Source: Hydrogenibacillus schlegelii
GTDB taxonomy: Bacteria; Bacillota; Bacilli; Thermicanales; DSM-22653
NCBI RefSeq assembly: GCF_001653195.1
Contig: NZ_JXBB01000060.1
Coordinates: 1 to 64,000 of the forward strand
Reading direction: 5' to 3'
Length of the DNA: 64,000 nt
Both the position numbers and the translations under genes were made by a program. Under the pieces are notes generated by a model. The model was not told the DNA's origin, searched no databases, and saw nothing but the letters and a program-made list of their open reading frames with translations. Below, one piece after another: positions 25,924-35,148 of the stretch. The stretch's first letter is position 1. Each line of letters opens with the position of its first letter.

Positions 25924-26658
25924 CTACCGCTTCTTCTTCTCGAGGCCGACCATCGCCCGAAGCGCCGCCTCTTCTTCCGGCGTAAGGGGGCGAACGGCGC
26001 CCTCCGGGAGATCCGGATCGAGGACGATCGGCCCGATGCGGATGCGCTTCAGGTCGACGACCGCCTTCCCGACGGCAAGAAACATCCGCTTGACCTGATG
26101 GTACTTTCCCTCGGTCACCGTCACCCGGGCCATCGATCGGGGACCGCCGGCGACGATCTCGAGCGTCGCCGGCCGGAGGCGCGTCCCGTCGTCCAGCACC
26201 ATCCCGGCGGCAAACCGCCGGACGTCTGCCTCGGTGAGAACGCCGTCGACTTCGACGACGTACGTCTTTTCCACCGCCCAGCGGGGGGCGGCCAGCCGGT
26301 GACCGAGCTGGCCGTCGTCGGTGATCAGAAGCAGGCCGCGGGCGTCTTTGTCCAGCCGTCCGACGGGGAAAAGGCCCGGCCGCCAAAGCTCCGCCGGCAC
26401 GAGATCGAGCACCGTCTCCTGGCGCCGGTCGACGGTGGCGCTCACCACCCCCGGCGGTTTGTTCAGCATGTAGACGACGTGCGCAACGTAGCGGACCGGC
26501 GCCTCAAAGACCGTCACCCGATCCGCCGCCGGATCGACGTGGACGTCCGGAGACGGCGGCACGGCGCCGTTGACCTCCACCGCCCCGCTTTTGATCAGCT
26601 TTTTCACTTCGCGGCGCGTGCCGTATCCCATGTGGGCGAGCAGCTTATCGAGGCGCAC
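25924..26658 (-). CDS. RsuA/RluB-family pseudouridine synthase
   Basis: A protein of 244 residues: N-terminal S4 RNA-binding domain (MRLDKLLAHMGYGTRREVKKLI), then the synthase domain with catalytic aspartate in GRLDKDARGLLLITDDGQL (about 101-119) and the GKYHQVKRMF motif. It converts uridine to pseudouridine in rRNA. RsuA-type 16S specificity (position 516) is likely from its similarity to B. subtilis YtzG, but a 23S target cannot be excluded. It precedes the 118-residue gene and trmB on the same strand. Confidence 0.88.
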   Translation of the reverse strand: MRLDKLLAHMGYGTRREVKKLIKSGAVEVNGAVPPSPDVHVDPAADRVTVFEAPVRYVAHVVYMLNKPPGVVSATVDRRQETVLDLVPAELWRPGLFPVGRLDKDARGLLLITDDGQLGHRLAAPRWAVEKTYVVEVDGVLTEADVRRFAAGMVLDDGTRLRPATLEIVAGGPRSMARVTVTEGKYHQVKRMFLAVGKAVVDLKRIRIGPIVLDPDLPEGAVRPLTPEEEAALRAMVGLEKKKR

Positions 26659-26805
26659 CGCCCCCCTCCTTTCCCGGTGTCTGAAGCACTCCGGCGCCGG
26701 CCAGGGGCTCCGCGATCCCGGCCAGGCGCTCCGCCGCGAGGATCGACCGCTTCCGCCCGCGGCCGATCCACCGACCCCCGTTCAGACGATCATCGCTTCG
26801 TCCGC

Positions 26806-28140
26806 CTACCGCCGGTCGAGAAGCGCGGCGATCTCGGCCTGAAGCGCCTCCCCCCGGGCTTCATACCCGGGACGGCCCAGGAGCGCGAACAGATTCGCCT
26901 TATAGGCTTCCACGCCGGGCTGATCGAACGGATTGACCCCGAGGAGCATCCCGCTTAAGGCCACCGCCCGCTCGAAAAACATCACCAGCGCCCCGAACGC
27001 CTCCGGCGAGCGATCGCGAAGGACGATGCGGCCGACGGGTACGCCGCCGTTTCGATGGGCGACGTACGTCCCCCACATCGCCTGCTCGTTCATCCACTGG
27101 AGCGAACGGCCCCGGAGGTAGTCGAAACCGTCGGCGGCGGCGCGATCCGGCACCGTCACGTCGACGCCTTCGTCTTCCAGCCAGAGGAACGTCTCGAACA
27201 ACAGCCGCCGCCCATCTTGCACATATTGCCCGATGGAGTGGAGGTCGGTCGTATATTTTCCCGTTACGGGGAAAATCCCGCGGCCGTTCTTCCCTTCGCT
27301 CTCGGCAAAAAGCTGCCTCAGCCAGGCGCCGACGCCCGAAAGCCGCGGCGTAAAGCCGACGAACAGTTCGATCGCGTAACCCTTCAGATACAGAATATGC
27401 CGAAGCATCGCATACCGGTTGGGATCGTCCGCCGCGGGATCGGTCCCCTCCGGCGCCGCCATCAGCGCCCGGGCGCCGGCGAGCACCCGGCGCACATCGA
27501 TCCCGGCGACGGCCATCGGCAAGAGGCCGACCGGCGTCAGCACCGAGAACCGCCCGCCGACGTCCCGCGGGATGTCGAACGACGTCCACCCCTCCGCCTC
27601 CGCCATCGCCCGTAGCGCCCCGCCGGACGGATCGGTGGTGGCGATGATGCGGCGGCGGGCTTCCGCGGGGCCGACTGCCGTTTCCAGCGTTTCCCGCAAC
27701 AGGCGAAAGGCGACCGCCGGCTCCGTCGTCGTGCCGGACTTCGAAACGACGTTGAGGACGACCCGCCGTGTTCGGACCGCCTCCAGCGCTTCGACGAGGG
27801 ACGTCGGGCTTAAATCCTCCCCCACGAAACGAATCTCGGGCGCGGCGGCGTCCCGGCCGAGAAACTCGAGCGCCGCCCGAGCGCCGAGGGAGGAGCCACC
27901 CACGCCGACGACGAAGAAGACGTCTGCATCTCGGCGCACCCGCTCCGCGATCGCCTCGACGCCGCCCAGCGTCTCCTCCCCGATCCGCGACGGATAATCG
28001 AGCCAGCCGACCATGGCGCTTTCGCTTCGCCGCTCGACGAGCGTGGGGTGAAGCGATCGCACGACGTCCGCCGCCCGCTCCACCTCCTCCGGCGCGACAA
28101 AAGGCCGGTAAGACGCCGCATCCAGCCTGATCGGGCGCAC
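26806..28140 (-). CDS. pgi: Glucose-6-phosphate isomerase
   Basis: Glycolytic enzyme of 444 residues interconverting glucose-6-phosphate and fructose-6-phosphate, of the Bacillus-type short form. VGVGGSSLGARA (78-89) and SKSGTTTE (133-140) bind the phosphate; the catalytic glutamate lies in the FAESEGKNGRG segment; the family signature runs through VALSGMLLGVNPFDQPGVE with the final catalytic lysine in EAYK. I start at GTG 28140, six bases after AAAGGGGG; the frame is open for about 180 more codons upstream but that stretch is arginine/proline-rich shadow sequence. Confidence 0.94.
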   Translation of the reverse strand: MRPIRLDAASYRPFVAPEEVERAADVVRSLHPTLVERRSESAMVGWLDYPSRIGEETLGGVEAIAERVRRDADVFFVVGVGGSSLGARAALEFLGRDAAAPEIRFVGEDLSPTSLVEALEAVRTRRVVLNVVSKSGTTTEPAVAFRLLRETLETAVGPAEARRRIIATTDPSGGALRAMAEAEGWTSFDIPRDVGGRFSVLTPVGLLPMAVAGIDVRRVLAGARALMAAPEGTDPAADDPNRYAMLRHILYLKGYAIELFVGFTPRLSGVGAWLRQLFAESEGKNGRGIFPVTGKYTTDLHSIGQYVQDGRRLLFETFLWLEDEGVDVTVPDRAAADGFDYLRGRSLQWMNEQAMWGTYVAHRNGGVPVGRIVLRDRSPEAFGALVMFFERAVALSGMLLGVNPFDQPGVEAYKANLFALLGRPGYEARGEALQAEIAALLDRR

Positions 28141-28226
28141 CGGACGCCCCCTTTCTCCGCGGTTTTTCCCCAGTATAGCACAGGCGGCCGCCGACGTTGA
28201 ATCGCCGGCGGCGAAAAAAATCGGCC

Positions 28227-28272
28227 CCAAAAAAGACAACACCGGCGAAAGGCGACCCGCCCTTCGCCGGTC
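28227..28272 (-). terminator. Terminator after the ctaA-ctaB-sco genes
   Basis: Minus strand ACCGGCGAAGGG pairs with CCTTTCGCCGGT, followed by GTTGTCTTTTTTGG. It lies just after the sco stop at 28305. Confidence 0.8.
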
Positions 28273-28304
28273 CTCCGTCGGAGCAGAAGCCCATCGGCGC
28301 AAGC

Positions 28305-28907
28305 CTATCGGATCAAGCGCTTCATGTCGCGGTAGACGTCGTCGACCGGAAGGGTCGAACCGGGATACAGGGCGCGGATCTTTCCTTCCCCATCGACGAG
28401 GACGACCCGATCGGAGTGGATGAAAAGCCCGTCGTTCGACGGCTGGACCAGGAGCCCGAACGCCCGGACGACGCCCCGGGTCTCTTCCGGCGAGCCGGTG
28501 AGCGCCCGCCAGTACGGCCAGTCGAGCGTCTCCCCGTCGTAGCGGAATCGCTCCAAAAACGCCCGCATCGCTTCCGGCGTATCCCGTTCCGGATCGAAGG
28601 TGATGGAATAAAACCGGACTTTTTCCGGCGGCACGCCGTCGGCCTTGAGTTTTTTCTGCACGGCCAGCATCCAGTGGGTCATCGCCGGGCACTCGGTCGG
28701 ACAGTTCGTATAAACAAAGGAGATGAGCCGAACCGCCCCGGCGTCGTCATGCAGATGAAACGGCGCCCCGTCGATCGTCCGAAGCGTAAAGTCCGGCGCC
28801 TCGCCCACCACCGGAAGCGACCCCGGCCCGCCGCAGGCAGCCAGGAGCCCGGCAAGGCCGACGGCAAGAAGAACGGACCGCACGCCAGGCCGCATCCGCA
28901 TCCTCAT
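28305..28907 (-). CDS. SCO1/SenC copper chaperone lipoprotein
   Basis: A protein of 200 residues that delivers copper to the CuA site of cytochrome c oxidase. Signal peptide with lipobox LLAAC (C25 lipidated). Thioredoxin-like fold with copper ligands C69 and C73 (CPTEC) and H164 (FIHSDRVVLVD). The start overlaps the ctaB stop (ATGA) and begins with three Met-Arg repeats. Grouping with ctaA, ctaB and the oxidase genes supports the role. It acts outside the membrane. Confidence 0.93.
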   Translation of the reverse strand: MRMRMRPGVRSVLLAVGLAGLLAACGGPGSLPVVGEAPDFTLRTIDGAPFHLHDDAGAVRLISFVYTNCPTECPAMTHWMLAVQKKLKADGVPPEKVRFYSITFDPERDTPEAMRAFLERFRYDGETLDWPYWRALTGSPEETRGVVRAFGLLVQPSNDGLFIHSDRVVLVDGEGKIRALYPGSTLPVDDVYRDMKRLIR

Positions 28908-29842
28908 CCCACCACCATCAGGCCGTACAAGGCCGTAAGATACACGACGGAAAAGACGAACATCGCGCCGCCCCAGCGCCCTTCCGCCGCTCCCGTCGCG
29001 CGGGCGCCCTGGAAGGCGAGCGCGAGGTAGACCGCCCCAAGGACGAGAGCGCCGACGACGTACACCGCCCCGACCACGCCAAAAAGCGCCGGAAGGAGCG
29101 ACGCCGGCACGAGGGCCAGAGTGTAAAGCGCCATCTGCCGTTTCGCCACAAGCGACCCGGCAACGATCGGGAGCATCGGCAGTCCGGCCCGGGCGTAGTC
29201 CTCCCGGCGGCGGAAAGCGATGGCGAGAAAATGAACCGGCTGCCAGAGAAACAGGATGAGAAAGAGCGCCCACGCCACGGCGTCCAGCCGCATGCTGTAC
29301 GCCACGTACCCGGCCACCGTCGGCGCCGCTCCGGAGACGGCGCCGACGAGCGTTCCGAGCGTCGTCGTCCGCTTCGACCACAGCGAATAAAACACGACGT
29401 AAAACAGCCAGCCGATCGCCGTCACCGCCGCGACCAGCGGGTGCACCCCCGCGTACAAAAGGGCCTCCCCCACCCCGCCAAGCGCGGCGCCGTACGCCAG
29501 CGCCACCGCCGGCGACACCTCACCCGCCGGCACCGGACGCCGCCGCGTCCGGTCCATCTGCCGATCGATGTCTCGATCGATGACGTTGTTGATCGACGTT
29601 CCCGAGGCGACGACGAGCGCCACCCCGACCAGGGTCGCCACCGCCCACGCAGCGGGACGCGGATTGAACGCGCCGCTTCCCGCGGCGAGCATCCATCCGG
29701 CGAACGCTCCGAAGGTGTTCGACGCCACGATCCCCGGTTTCGTGAGGCGAAGGAGCGCCCCCACAAATCGGCGCACCTCGGCCGGCCGCTCCCAAAGGGG
29801 CGCGACCGCCGGGCCGGTCATCTCCTCCCTCACCTCCGCCAC
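28904..29842 (-). CDS. ctaB: Protoheme IX farnesyltransferase (heme O synthase)
   Basis: A polytopic membrane enzyme of 312 residues, UbiA family, adding a farnesyl group to heme B. The aspartate-rich prenyl-diphosphate site NNVIDRDIDRQMDRT and the loop YSLWSKRTTTLGTLVG are clear, with about eight to nine helices. I start at GTG 29842 because AAGGGAGG is eight bases upstream; a TTG at 29848 overlapping the ctaA stop is the alternative. Downstream of ctaA and upstream of sco in one tight operon. Confidence 0.93.
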   Translation of the reverse strand: MAEVREEMTGPAVAPLWERPAEVRRFVGALLRLTKPGIVASNTFGAFAGWMLAAGSGAFNPRPAAWAVATLVGVALVVASGTSINNVIDRDIDRQMDRTRRRPVPAGEVSPAVALAYGAALGGVGEALLYAGVHPLVAAVTAIGWLFYVVFYSLWSKRTTTLGTLVGAVSGAAPTVAGYVAYSMRLDAVAWALFLILFLWQPVHFLAIAFRRREDYARAGLPMLPIVAGSLVAKRQMALYTLALVPASLLPALFGVVGAVYVVGALVLGAVYLALAFQGARATGAAEGRWGGAMFVFSVVYLTALYGLMVVG

Positions 29843-29844
29843 CG

Positions 29845-30840
29845 TCAACCCCTCCCTTCCCCGGCGAATTCCGCCCGTCCAAGCCCCTCCGGTCGCCGCC
29901 CGCGCTCCGCCGTCCGTTCCCCGGACACCGACGCGGGGCGGAGCGCCGCATCGACCGAACCATAGAGGAACGCGGTCGCCCCCAGCGACAGCGTCGCCAG
30001 GATCATATGGGCGGCCACCCAGAACGGCTTTAGCCCCGCCACGACGACGACAAACCCGATCCCCACTTCCAGCACAAGGAGGGTCGACGCCGCGGCGACC
30101 GGCAGCCAAAATCGCCGCCGGAGCGGGATGGTGAGATGGGCGGTCGCGACCCCGAGCGCGGCGGCGGCGATCGTCGCCGAAAGCCCCAGGGTGCCGTGCA
30201 GAACGTAGACGGACCGGGCAAGGCCCGGATCGCGGAGCCAGACCCGCTCCGGTTCCAGCCCGAAAAACACCTCCGCCAGCGCGCTGTGCTTAAAGAATCC
30301 GCCCAGGACGAGGGTCCCGTAGACGGCGGCGGTGAGGACCGCGGCCCACCGCCTGAGCGCCTTTAGCGCCGTCCGATCTCCAGCGGCCGGCTTTTGCGAA
30401 AGCGCCGTTTCGTCCGCCTCCCTCCGGGCGAGGTAGATCATCACCGCCGCCCAGAGCGCCTCGCTGATCATCACATCGAGCGTCGTAAACCCCTTCGGCG
30501 TCCCGAGGAGAACGTTAAGGCCCCCGACGCCCGCCTGGAGGAACAAGAGCGCCACCAGACCGAGCGCCAGGCCGGTGCCGCCGCGACGGCGAACGGCCGG
30601 GTGGAAGGCGACGGCCGCGTTGGCGACGACGACGAGGCCGAGAAGCCCCGTCACCAGTCGATGGGTATACTCGATCACTTGCTTTACGTTCGACGGATCC
30701 GGATACAGCTTGCCCCCACAGTACGGCCAGTCGAAACCGCACGCATCGCCGCTTTCGGTCGCGACGACGAGAACGCCCATCACCAGCACGAAGAGCGTCA
30801 TCGCCGCGACCGCTCGGGCCATCCGGCGTCCCATCGCCAT
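29845..30840 (-). CDS. ctaA: Heme A synthase (CtaA/Cox15)
   Basis: A membrane protein of 331 residues that oxidises heme O to heme A. Eight helices in two homologous halves. First half: cysteines C34 and C41 in the first loop (disulfide pair of the Bacillus type), E57 and H60 in IEYTHR. Second half: histidines in VLHGTLGL and AAHMILA. The histidine expected in the fourth helix of the first half (H123 of B. subtilis) is not visible; the segment reads TTLDVMISEALW. The C-terminal tail of about 35 residues is polar and arginine-rich. Coupled to ctaB and sco. Confidence 0.88.
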   Translation of the reverse strand: MAMGRRMARAVAAMTLFVLVMGVLVVATESGDACGFDWPYCGGKLYPDPSNVKQVIEYTHRLVTGLLGLVVVANAAVAFHPAVRRRGGTGLALGLVALLFLQAGVGGLNVLLGTPKGFTTLDVMISEALWAAVMIYLARREADETALSQKPAAGDRTALKALRRWAAVLTAAVYGTLVLGGFFKHSALAEVFFGLEPERVWLRDPGLARSVYVLHGTLGLSATIAAAALGVATAHLTIPLRRRFWLPVAAASTLLVLEVGIGFVVVVAGLKPFWVAAHMILATLSLGATAFLYGSVDAALRPASVSGERTAERGRRPEGLGRAEFAGEGRG

Positions 30841-30927
30841 CTCCCCCCTCGCCGCCCGGGCCGCTTCCTGCCGCCCGGTCTGCCGACGCTCCCCGGCCGA
30901 AGCCTCGCCGAAAAAATCCGTCCGACG

Positions 30928-31860
30928 CTACGACCCCCGCTTCCGAAGCCTGGCTTCGGCCAGAACGGCCTCGGTGCTCTCCCGTTCTTTCGCCCACGCC
31001 TCCCGGAACCAGCGCCCAAGCACCGTGATGATGAACCCGGCGTAAATCAGCTCTTGCAACACCTTCATCAAGATCCCGCCGAGCTTCTGATCGTCCACCG
31101 GCGAAAGGAGGTTAAACTGCGCCGCCGAAAGCCCGCTCAAATCGATCGCTCGGGCGCCGGGCGGAAGGCAGTATCCGACCATCTGCTGCCAGACGGCCGC
31201 GTCGTAATACGACCGATACAGCACGTGATCGCTCAAGAACAATAACGCGCACGCCGGCGTAAGCAGCATGCCGTTGGCAAAAATATAGCCGATCTTTTTG
31301 ATGTACGACCACTCTTCCCGATCGGGCAGCGGATTTAAGATCGGCCACCACATGATCCACGCCGCGGCGAACATGGCGATCGCGTACAGGATGCCGGCGC
31401 TCCGGTGGGTATTCAGGAAGTCGAACACCTCTGGAATGTGGTAGATCGAAAACAGCCCGTTAAAGAGAAAAATCGCCACGAGCGGATGGCTGAGCGCCCC
31501 GACGAGGCGCCGAAGCCACGCCATGCGAAAGGCCGTCTCGAACATCCACGCGGGGATCCCGAGGATCAGAAGCGGCGGCACCAAAAGATAGACGATCGCC
31601 ATCTTCACCATATGCAGCCAGAAGATCATGTGGCTCATGAGGTAGAGCGGGCTTCCCTGGGCGACGTAATAGAGGCCGAGCGCGCCGTAAAACGCCGCCA
31701 CTTCCGCCGGTTTCGGCGGCGTCGCCCCCGGGATGTCCCGGCGATACGGGCCGACGAGCAGGGCGTACAAGCCCCCGACGACGAGGACGAGGACGATCTT
31801 ATCCGGGTTCCAGAGGGCGACCCAGCCGAACATCTTGAGCTGCTGATAAAGGGCAAGCAT
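30928..31860 (-). CDS. ctaG: Cytochrome c oxidase assembly factor CtaG (caa3 type)
   Basis: A polytopic membrane protein of 310 residues, PF09678 family, needed for caa3 oxidase assembly in Bacillus. Seven or more hydrophobic helices, with PLYLMSHMIFWLHMVKM and ILNPLPDREEWSYIKKIGYIF as recognisable family segments. I start at ATG 31860, preceded by GGAGGAGGGGA. It lies between the oxidase structural genes and ctaA on the same strand. Confidence 0.9.
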   Translation of the reverse strand: MLALYQQLKMFGWVALWNPDKIVLVLVVGGLYALLVGPYRRDIPGATPPKPAEVAAFYGALGLYYVAQGSPLYLMSHMIFWLHMVKMAIVYLLVPPLLILGIPAWMFETAFRMAWLRRLVGALSHPLVAIFLFNGLFSIYHIPEVFDFLNTHRSAGILYAIAMFAAAWIMWWPILNPLPDREEWSYIKKIGYIFANGMLLTPACALLFLSDHVLYRSYYDAAVWQQMVGYCLPPGARAIDLSGLSAAQFNLLSPVDDQKLGGILMKVLQELIYAGFIITVLGRWFREAWAKERESTEAVLAEARLRKRGS

Positions 31861-32125
31861 GCTCCCCCTCCTCCCGCCGCGCCGCCCGCCGCCGGGCGCA
31901 AGCCACCCCTCCGCCACGCCCGCAAAACGGTGCCCCGCCACCGGCGACCTCCGGCCGAAAACGGCACGGGCCGCCCGCCGTCACCCCCGGCGCCCGCCGA
32001 CCGAAAACGGCCGAACCGCTTCCCGAGCGGTCGAACGGTGCCGATCGCCGCCGCACTTTTGTCAGAGCGCCATCTCCGGGCTTCTTTCGAGAACCGACCG
32101 GACGGCGACGCGGCCCGCTTGCCGC
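31861..32125. other. Intergenic, no feature recognised
   Basis: About 265 bases of very GC-rich sequence between ctaF and ctaG. I find no clear terminator, promoter or small gene. Confidence 0.4.
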
Positions 32126-32458
32126 TTAGGCGACCGTCCACCAGCTCATGAGCAGGATGCCGATCACGATGACGACGGTGACGTAGACGCCGACGTAGAA
32201 AAAGAGCTGCGGCACGGCGTGCCCCTCGTCTTTGAGATGCATCCAGATATACGCCTGAAACGCCGCCTGGACGACGGCGAGGCCGACGAGAAAGGCGACG
32301 ACGAACCCCGCCGACGCTCCGCCTTCGATGGCGTAAACGACGGCCCCGAACGCCAGGATGGTCAGCACGATGCTGGCCAAAAAGGCGACCGTATGGAGCG
32401 ATCGTTCCTTTTTCGTCTCCCGCTCGCCGGACGGAGAAAACATCGGCTCTGCCGCCAT
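32126..32458 (-). CDS. ctaF: Cytochrome c oxidase subunit IV (caa3 type)
   Basis: A protein of 110 residues with three hydrophobic helices after a polar N-terminal stretch of about 25, the usual plan of CtaF (prokaryotic subunit IVB). The middle helix ends in YIWMHLKDEGH, typical of the family. I start at ATG 32458 (AAGGTGG upstream), overlapping the ctaE stop. Last structural gene of the oxidase operon. Confidence 0.88.
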   Translation of the reverse strand: MAAEPMFSPSGERETKKERSLHTVAFLASIVLTILAFGAVVYAIEGGASAGFVVAFLVGLAVVQAAFQAYIWMHLKDEGHAVPQLFFYVGVYVTVVIVIGILLMSWWTVA

Positions 32459-32459
32459 C

Positions 32460-33122
32460 TCACGCCACCTTCCCCATGAGGTAGACGACGCTAAAGATGA
32501 ACACCCAGACGAGGTCGACAAAGTGCCAGTACAGGCTGAAGGCGTACACCTTCGGCGCGATGTACGGCGTCACCTCCCGCCGGAGGTTCCGCACGAGGAG
32601 GGCAAACAGCCACAGGAGGCCGAACGTCACGTGGGCGCCGTGGAAGCCGACGAGGCTGTAGAAGGCCGTCCCGAAGGCGCTGGACGTAAACGTATGGCCC
32701 ATGTGCACATAGTGGTTGAACTCATACGCTTCCAGGGCGAGGAACGACGCCCCGAGCAGCCACGTCGCCAAAAGCCAGGCCTTCATCGCCCCGGCCTGTA
32801 GCCGGCGCATGTTGAGGACCGCCATGACGCTCGTGAAGCTGCTCGAAAGAAGGAGCGCCGTGGCCAAAAAGACGAGCTTGAGGTCGAACAGCTCCTTCCC
32901 CGTCGGCCCGCCCATCGTCGAATGCCGGAGGGCGAGGTAGACGGCGAAAAACGAAGCGAACAGCACCGACTCGGCGGCGATGAACAGCCACATGCCGATC
33001 AGCTTGTTCCGCCCTTCTTGCGTCGCCAGCTCGATCGGCGGAGCCTCGGTTTTTTCGACCGCCCCCGCCCGAGCGGCGGGGGCGGCGGCGCCGAGGCGAC
33101 CCGGTTCGGCCGTGAGGCTCAT
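32460..33122 (-). CDS. ctaE: Cytochrome c oxidase subunit III
   Basis: A protein of 220 residues with five helices after a polar lead of about 40. Family motifs GMWLFIAAESVLFASFF, the EYxH-like EFNHYVHMGHTF segment, and GFHGAHVTFGLLW with YWHFVDLVWVFIF at the end. It stabilises subunit I. The start overlaps the ctaD stop (TGATG). A frame open further left is a shadow of ctaD. Confidence 0.94.
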   Translation of the reverse strand: MSLTAEPGRLGAAAPAARAGAVEKTEAPPIELATQEGRNKLIGMWLFIAAESVLFASFFAVYLALRHSTMGGPTGKELFDLKLVFLATALLLSSSFTSVMAVLNMRRLQAGAMKAWLLATWLLGASFLALEAYEFNHYVHMGHTFTSSAFGTAFYSLVGFHGAHVTFGLLWLFALLVRNLRREVTPYIAPKVYAFSLYWHFVDLVWVFIFSVVYLMGKVA

Positions 33123-35002
33123 CAGGCGCTCACCCCTTTTGCATCTTCCTGCTCCACGAGTTCCCGCGGCACATGCCGGCCTTCGTCGTCGATCACGGAG
33201 CGGAGGAACATGACAAGCAGTGTCGCCGCCACGCCGAAAAGGGCGAGGTAGAGGAACGACGGATGATACTGATCTTTGAAGATGAACCCGAGTCCGGCGA
33301 TGAACAGGGAAAGCGACATCATAAAGGGCAGGATGCTCGGGTTCGGCATGTGGATGTCCGCGTACGGCTCCGCCGGCGGCACCGTCTTGTTCCCCGCCTG
33401 CTTCTCCAGCCAGAATGGATCGAGCCCGCGGATGAGGGGCAGCCGGGCGAAGTTGTACTCCGGCACCGGCGTCGGCGTCGCCCACTCGAGCGTCCGGCCG
33501 TCCCACGGGTCGGCCGGCGCCGGCTTCCCTTTGACGAAGGTGTAGACGATGTTGATCGCAAAGACGATCACGCCGAGGGCCATGGTGTAGGCGCCGATCG
33601 TGCTCACGAGGTTCGGCAGCTCAAAGCCCTGTCCCGGCAGGTAGGTAAAGATGCGCCGCTGCATCCCCCACAGGCCGAGGAAATGCTGGATGAAAAACGT
33701 CAGGTGGAAACCGATGAAAAAGAGCCAGAAGTGGATTTTGCCCAGCGTTTCGTTGAGCAGCTTGCCGAACATCTTCGGCCACCAGTAATACGCCCCGGCG
33801 AAGACGGAGAACACCGTCCCGCCGATCAGCACATAGTGGAAATGAGCGACGATGAAGTACGTGTCGTGGTACTGATAGTCCGCCGGCGGAAGGGCCATCA
33901 TTACGCCCGTCACGCCGCCCATGACGAAGGTGATGATGAACCCGACGGACCAAAGCATCGCCGACGTCATGCGGACTTTCCCGCCCCACATGGTGAAAAT
34001 CCAGTTGAAGATCTTGATCCCCGTGGGGACGGCGATGATCGTCGTCGCGACGCCAAAGACGCCGTTGGCGAGCGGCCCCAAACCGACGGTGAACATGTGG
34101 TGGACCCAGACCATGAACCCGAAGAAAGCGATGAGCGCGGTGGCCACGACCATCGCGGGGTAACCGAAAAGCCGTTTCCGCGAAAACACGGGAATCACTT
34201 CCGAGAAGATGCCGAACGCCGGGAGGGCGACGATGTACACCTCCGGGTGTCCGAAAATCCAAAAGAGATGCTGCCAGATGATGGGGTTGCCCCCCTTCGC
34301 CGGGTCAAACGCGGCGCCCCCGAACAGCTGATCGTAAATCATCAGGAACAAGCCGGCCGTAAGCGGTGGAAAGGCGAACATGGTGAGGATGGACGCGATG
34401 AGCGTCGTCCAGGTGAAAAGCGGCATGCGCATGTATGTCATGCCCGGCGCTCGGTGGTTCACGATCGTCGCCACGAAGTTGATGCCCGTAAGGAGCGTCC
34501 CGAGCCCGCTCAGCTGCAGGCCCATCGCGTAGTAACTCATACCGTAGCCGGTGTAGTCCGGATGCGCCAGCGGAAAGTACCCCGTCCAGCCGCCCTGCGG
34601 CACATCGCCGGTCAAAAAACTGACGTGCGTAAGAAGCGCCCCGAAGAAATAGAGCCAGTAGCTCAGCGCATTGACAAACGGAAAGGCGAGGTCGCGCGCC
34701 CCGATCTGGAGCGGCACGACGGCGTTCATGAGGGCAAAGAGGAGCGGCATGGCGACGAAGAAGATCATCGTCGTCCCGTGCATCGCCAGCACTTCGTTGT
34801 ACGCTTTGCCGTCGAGAACATGATTGAGCGGTACCGCGAGCTGAGTGCGTATGAGGAGCGCCTCCAGCCCGCCGATGAGGAAATAGACGAGCCCCGTCCA
34901 GAAGTACAGGTGGGCAATTTTCTTGTGGTCGACGGTCGTGAGATAATCCCAGAGGAGCGACTTTTTGCGCACCCCGCCGACCGGCACGCTGATCGTCGTC
35001 AT
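33122..35002 (-). CDS. ctaD: Cytochrome c oxidase subunit I
   Basis: A protein of 626 residues carrying heme a, heme a3 and CuB; reduces oxygen and pumps protons. The FGHPEVY segment (CuB histidine, K-gate tyrosine and the D-channel glutamate of the A1 subclass), the adjacent WVHHMFTVG pair of CuB histidines, and AHFHYVLIGG with the heme ligands are intact. GGAGGTCCGTCG precedes the ATG. About 14 helices as in caa3 oxidases. It follows ctaC by 146 bases. Confidence 0.96.
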   Translation of the reverse strand: MTTISVPVGGVRKKSLLWDYLTTVDHKKIAHLYFWTGLVYFLIGGLEALLIRTQLAVPLNHVLDGKAYNEVLAMHGTTMIFFVAMPLLFALMNAVVPLQIGARDLAFPFVNALSYWLYFFGALLTHVSFLTGDVPQGGWTGYFPLAHPDYTGYGMSYYAMGLQLSGLGTLLTGINFVATIVNHRAPGMTYMRMPLFTWTTLIASILTMFAFPPLTAGLFLMIYDQLFGGAAFDPAKGGNPIIWQHLFWIFGHPEVYIVALPAFGIFSEVIPVFSRKRLFGYPAMVVATALIAFFGFMVWVHHMFTVGLGPLANGVFGVATTIIAVPTGIKIFNWIFTMWGGKVRMTSAMLWSVGFIITFVMGGVTGVMMALPPADYQYHDTYFIVAHFHYVLIGGTVFSVFAGAYYWWPKMFGKLLNETLGKIHFWLFFIGFHLTFFIQHFLGLWGMQRRIFTYLPGQGFELPNLVSTIGAYTMALGVIVFAINIVYTFVKGKPAPADPWDGRTLEWATPTPVPEYNFARLPLIRGLDPFWLEKQAGNKTVPPAEPYADIHMPNPSILPFMMSLSLFIAGLGFIFKDQYHPSFLYLALFGVAATLLVMFLRSVIDDEGRHVPRELVEQEDAKGVSA

Positions 35003-35148
35003 CGACGGACCTCCCTTCTTTTCCGCCCTGCGCTTTTCGTCCTCAAGGATAGGCTCGAAAATCGACAGGCCGTCTTCGTTTCCGCGCGTCGGCGCACCGC
35101 TTGAGATCCTGCGCCCAAAAGCCTTTCGGCTTCCGCCCGCCGCGCCCC

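Noticed and set aside
26806-28692. A 628-residue version of glucose-6-phosphate isomerase
   Set aside because: The first 184 codons are arginine/proline-rich shadow sequence overlapping sco; GTG 28140 has a ribosome site and fits the family length.
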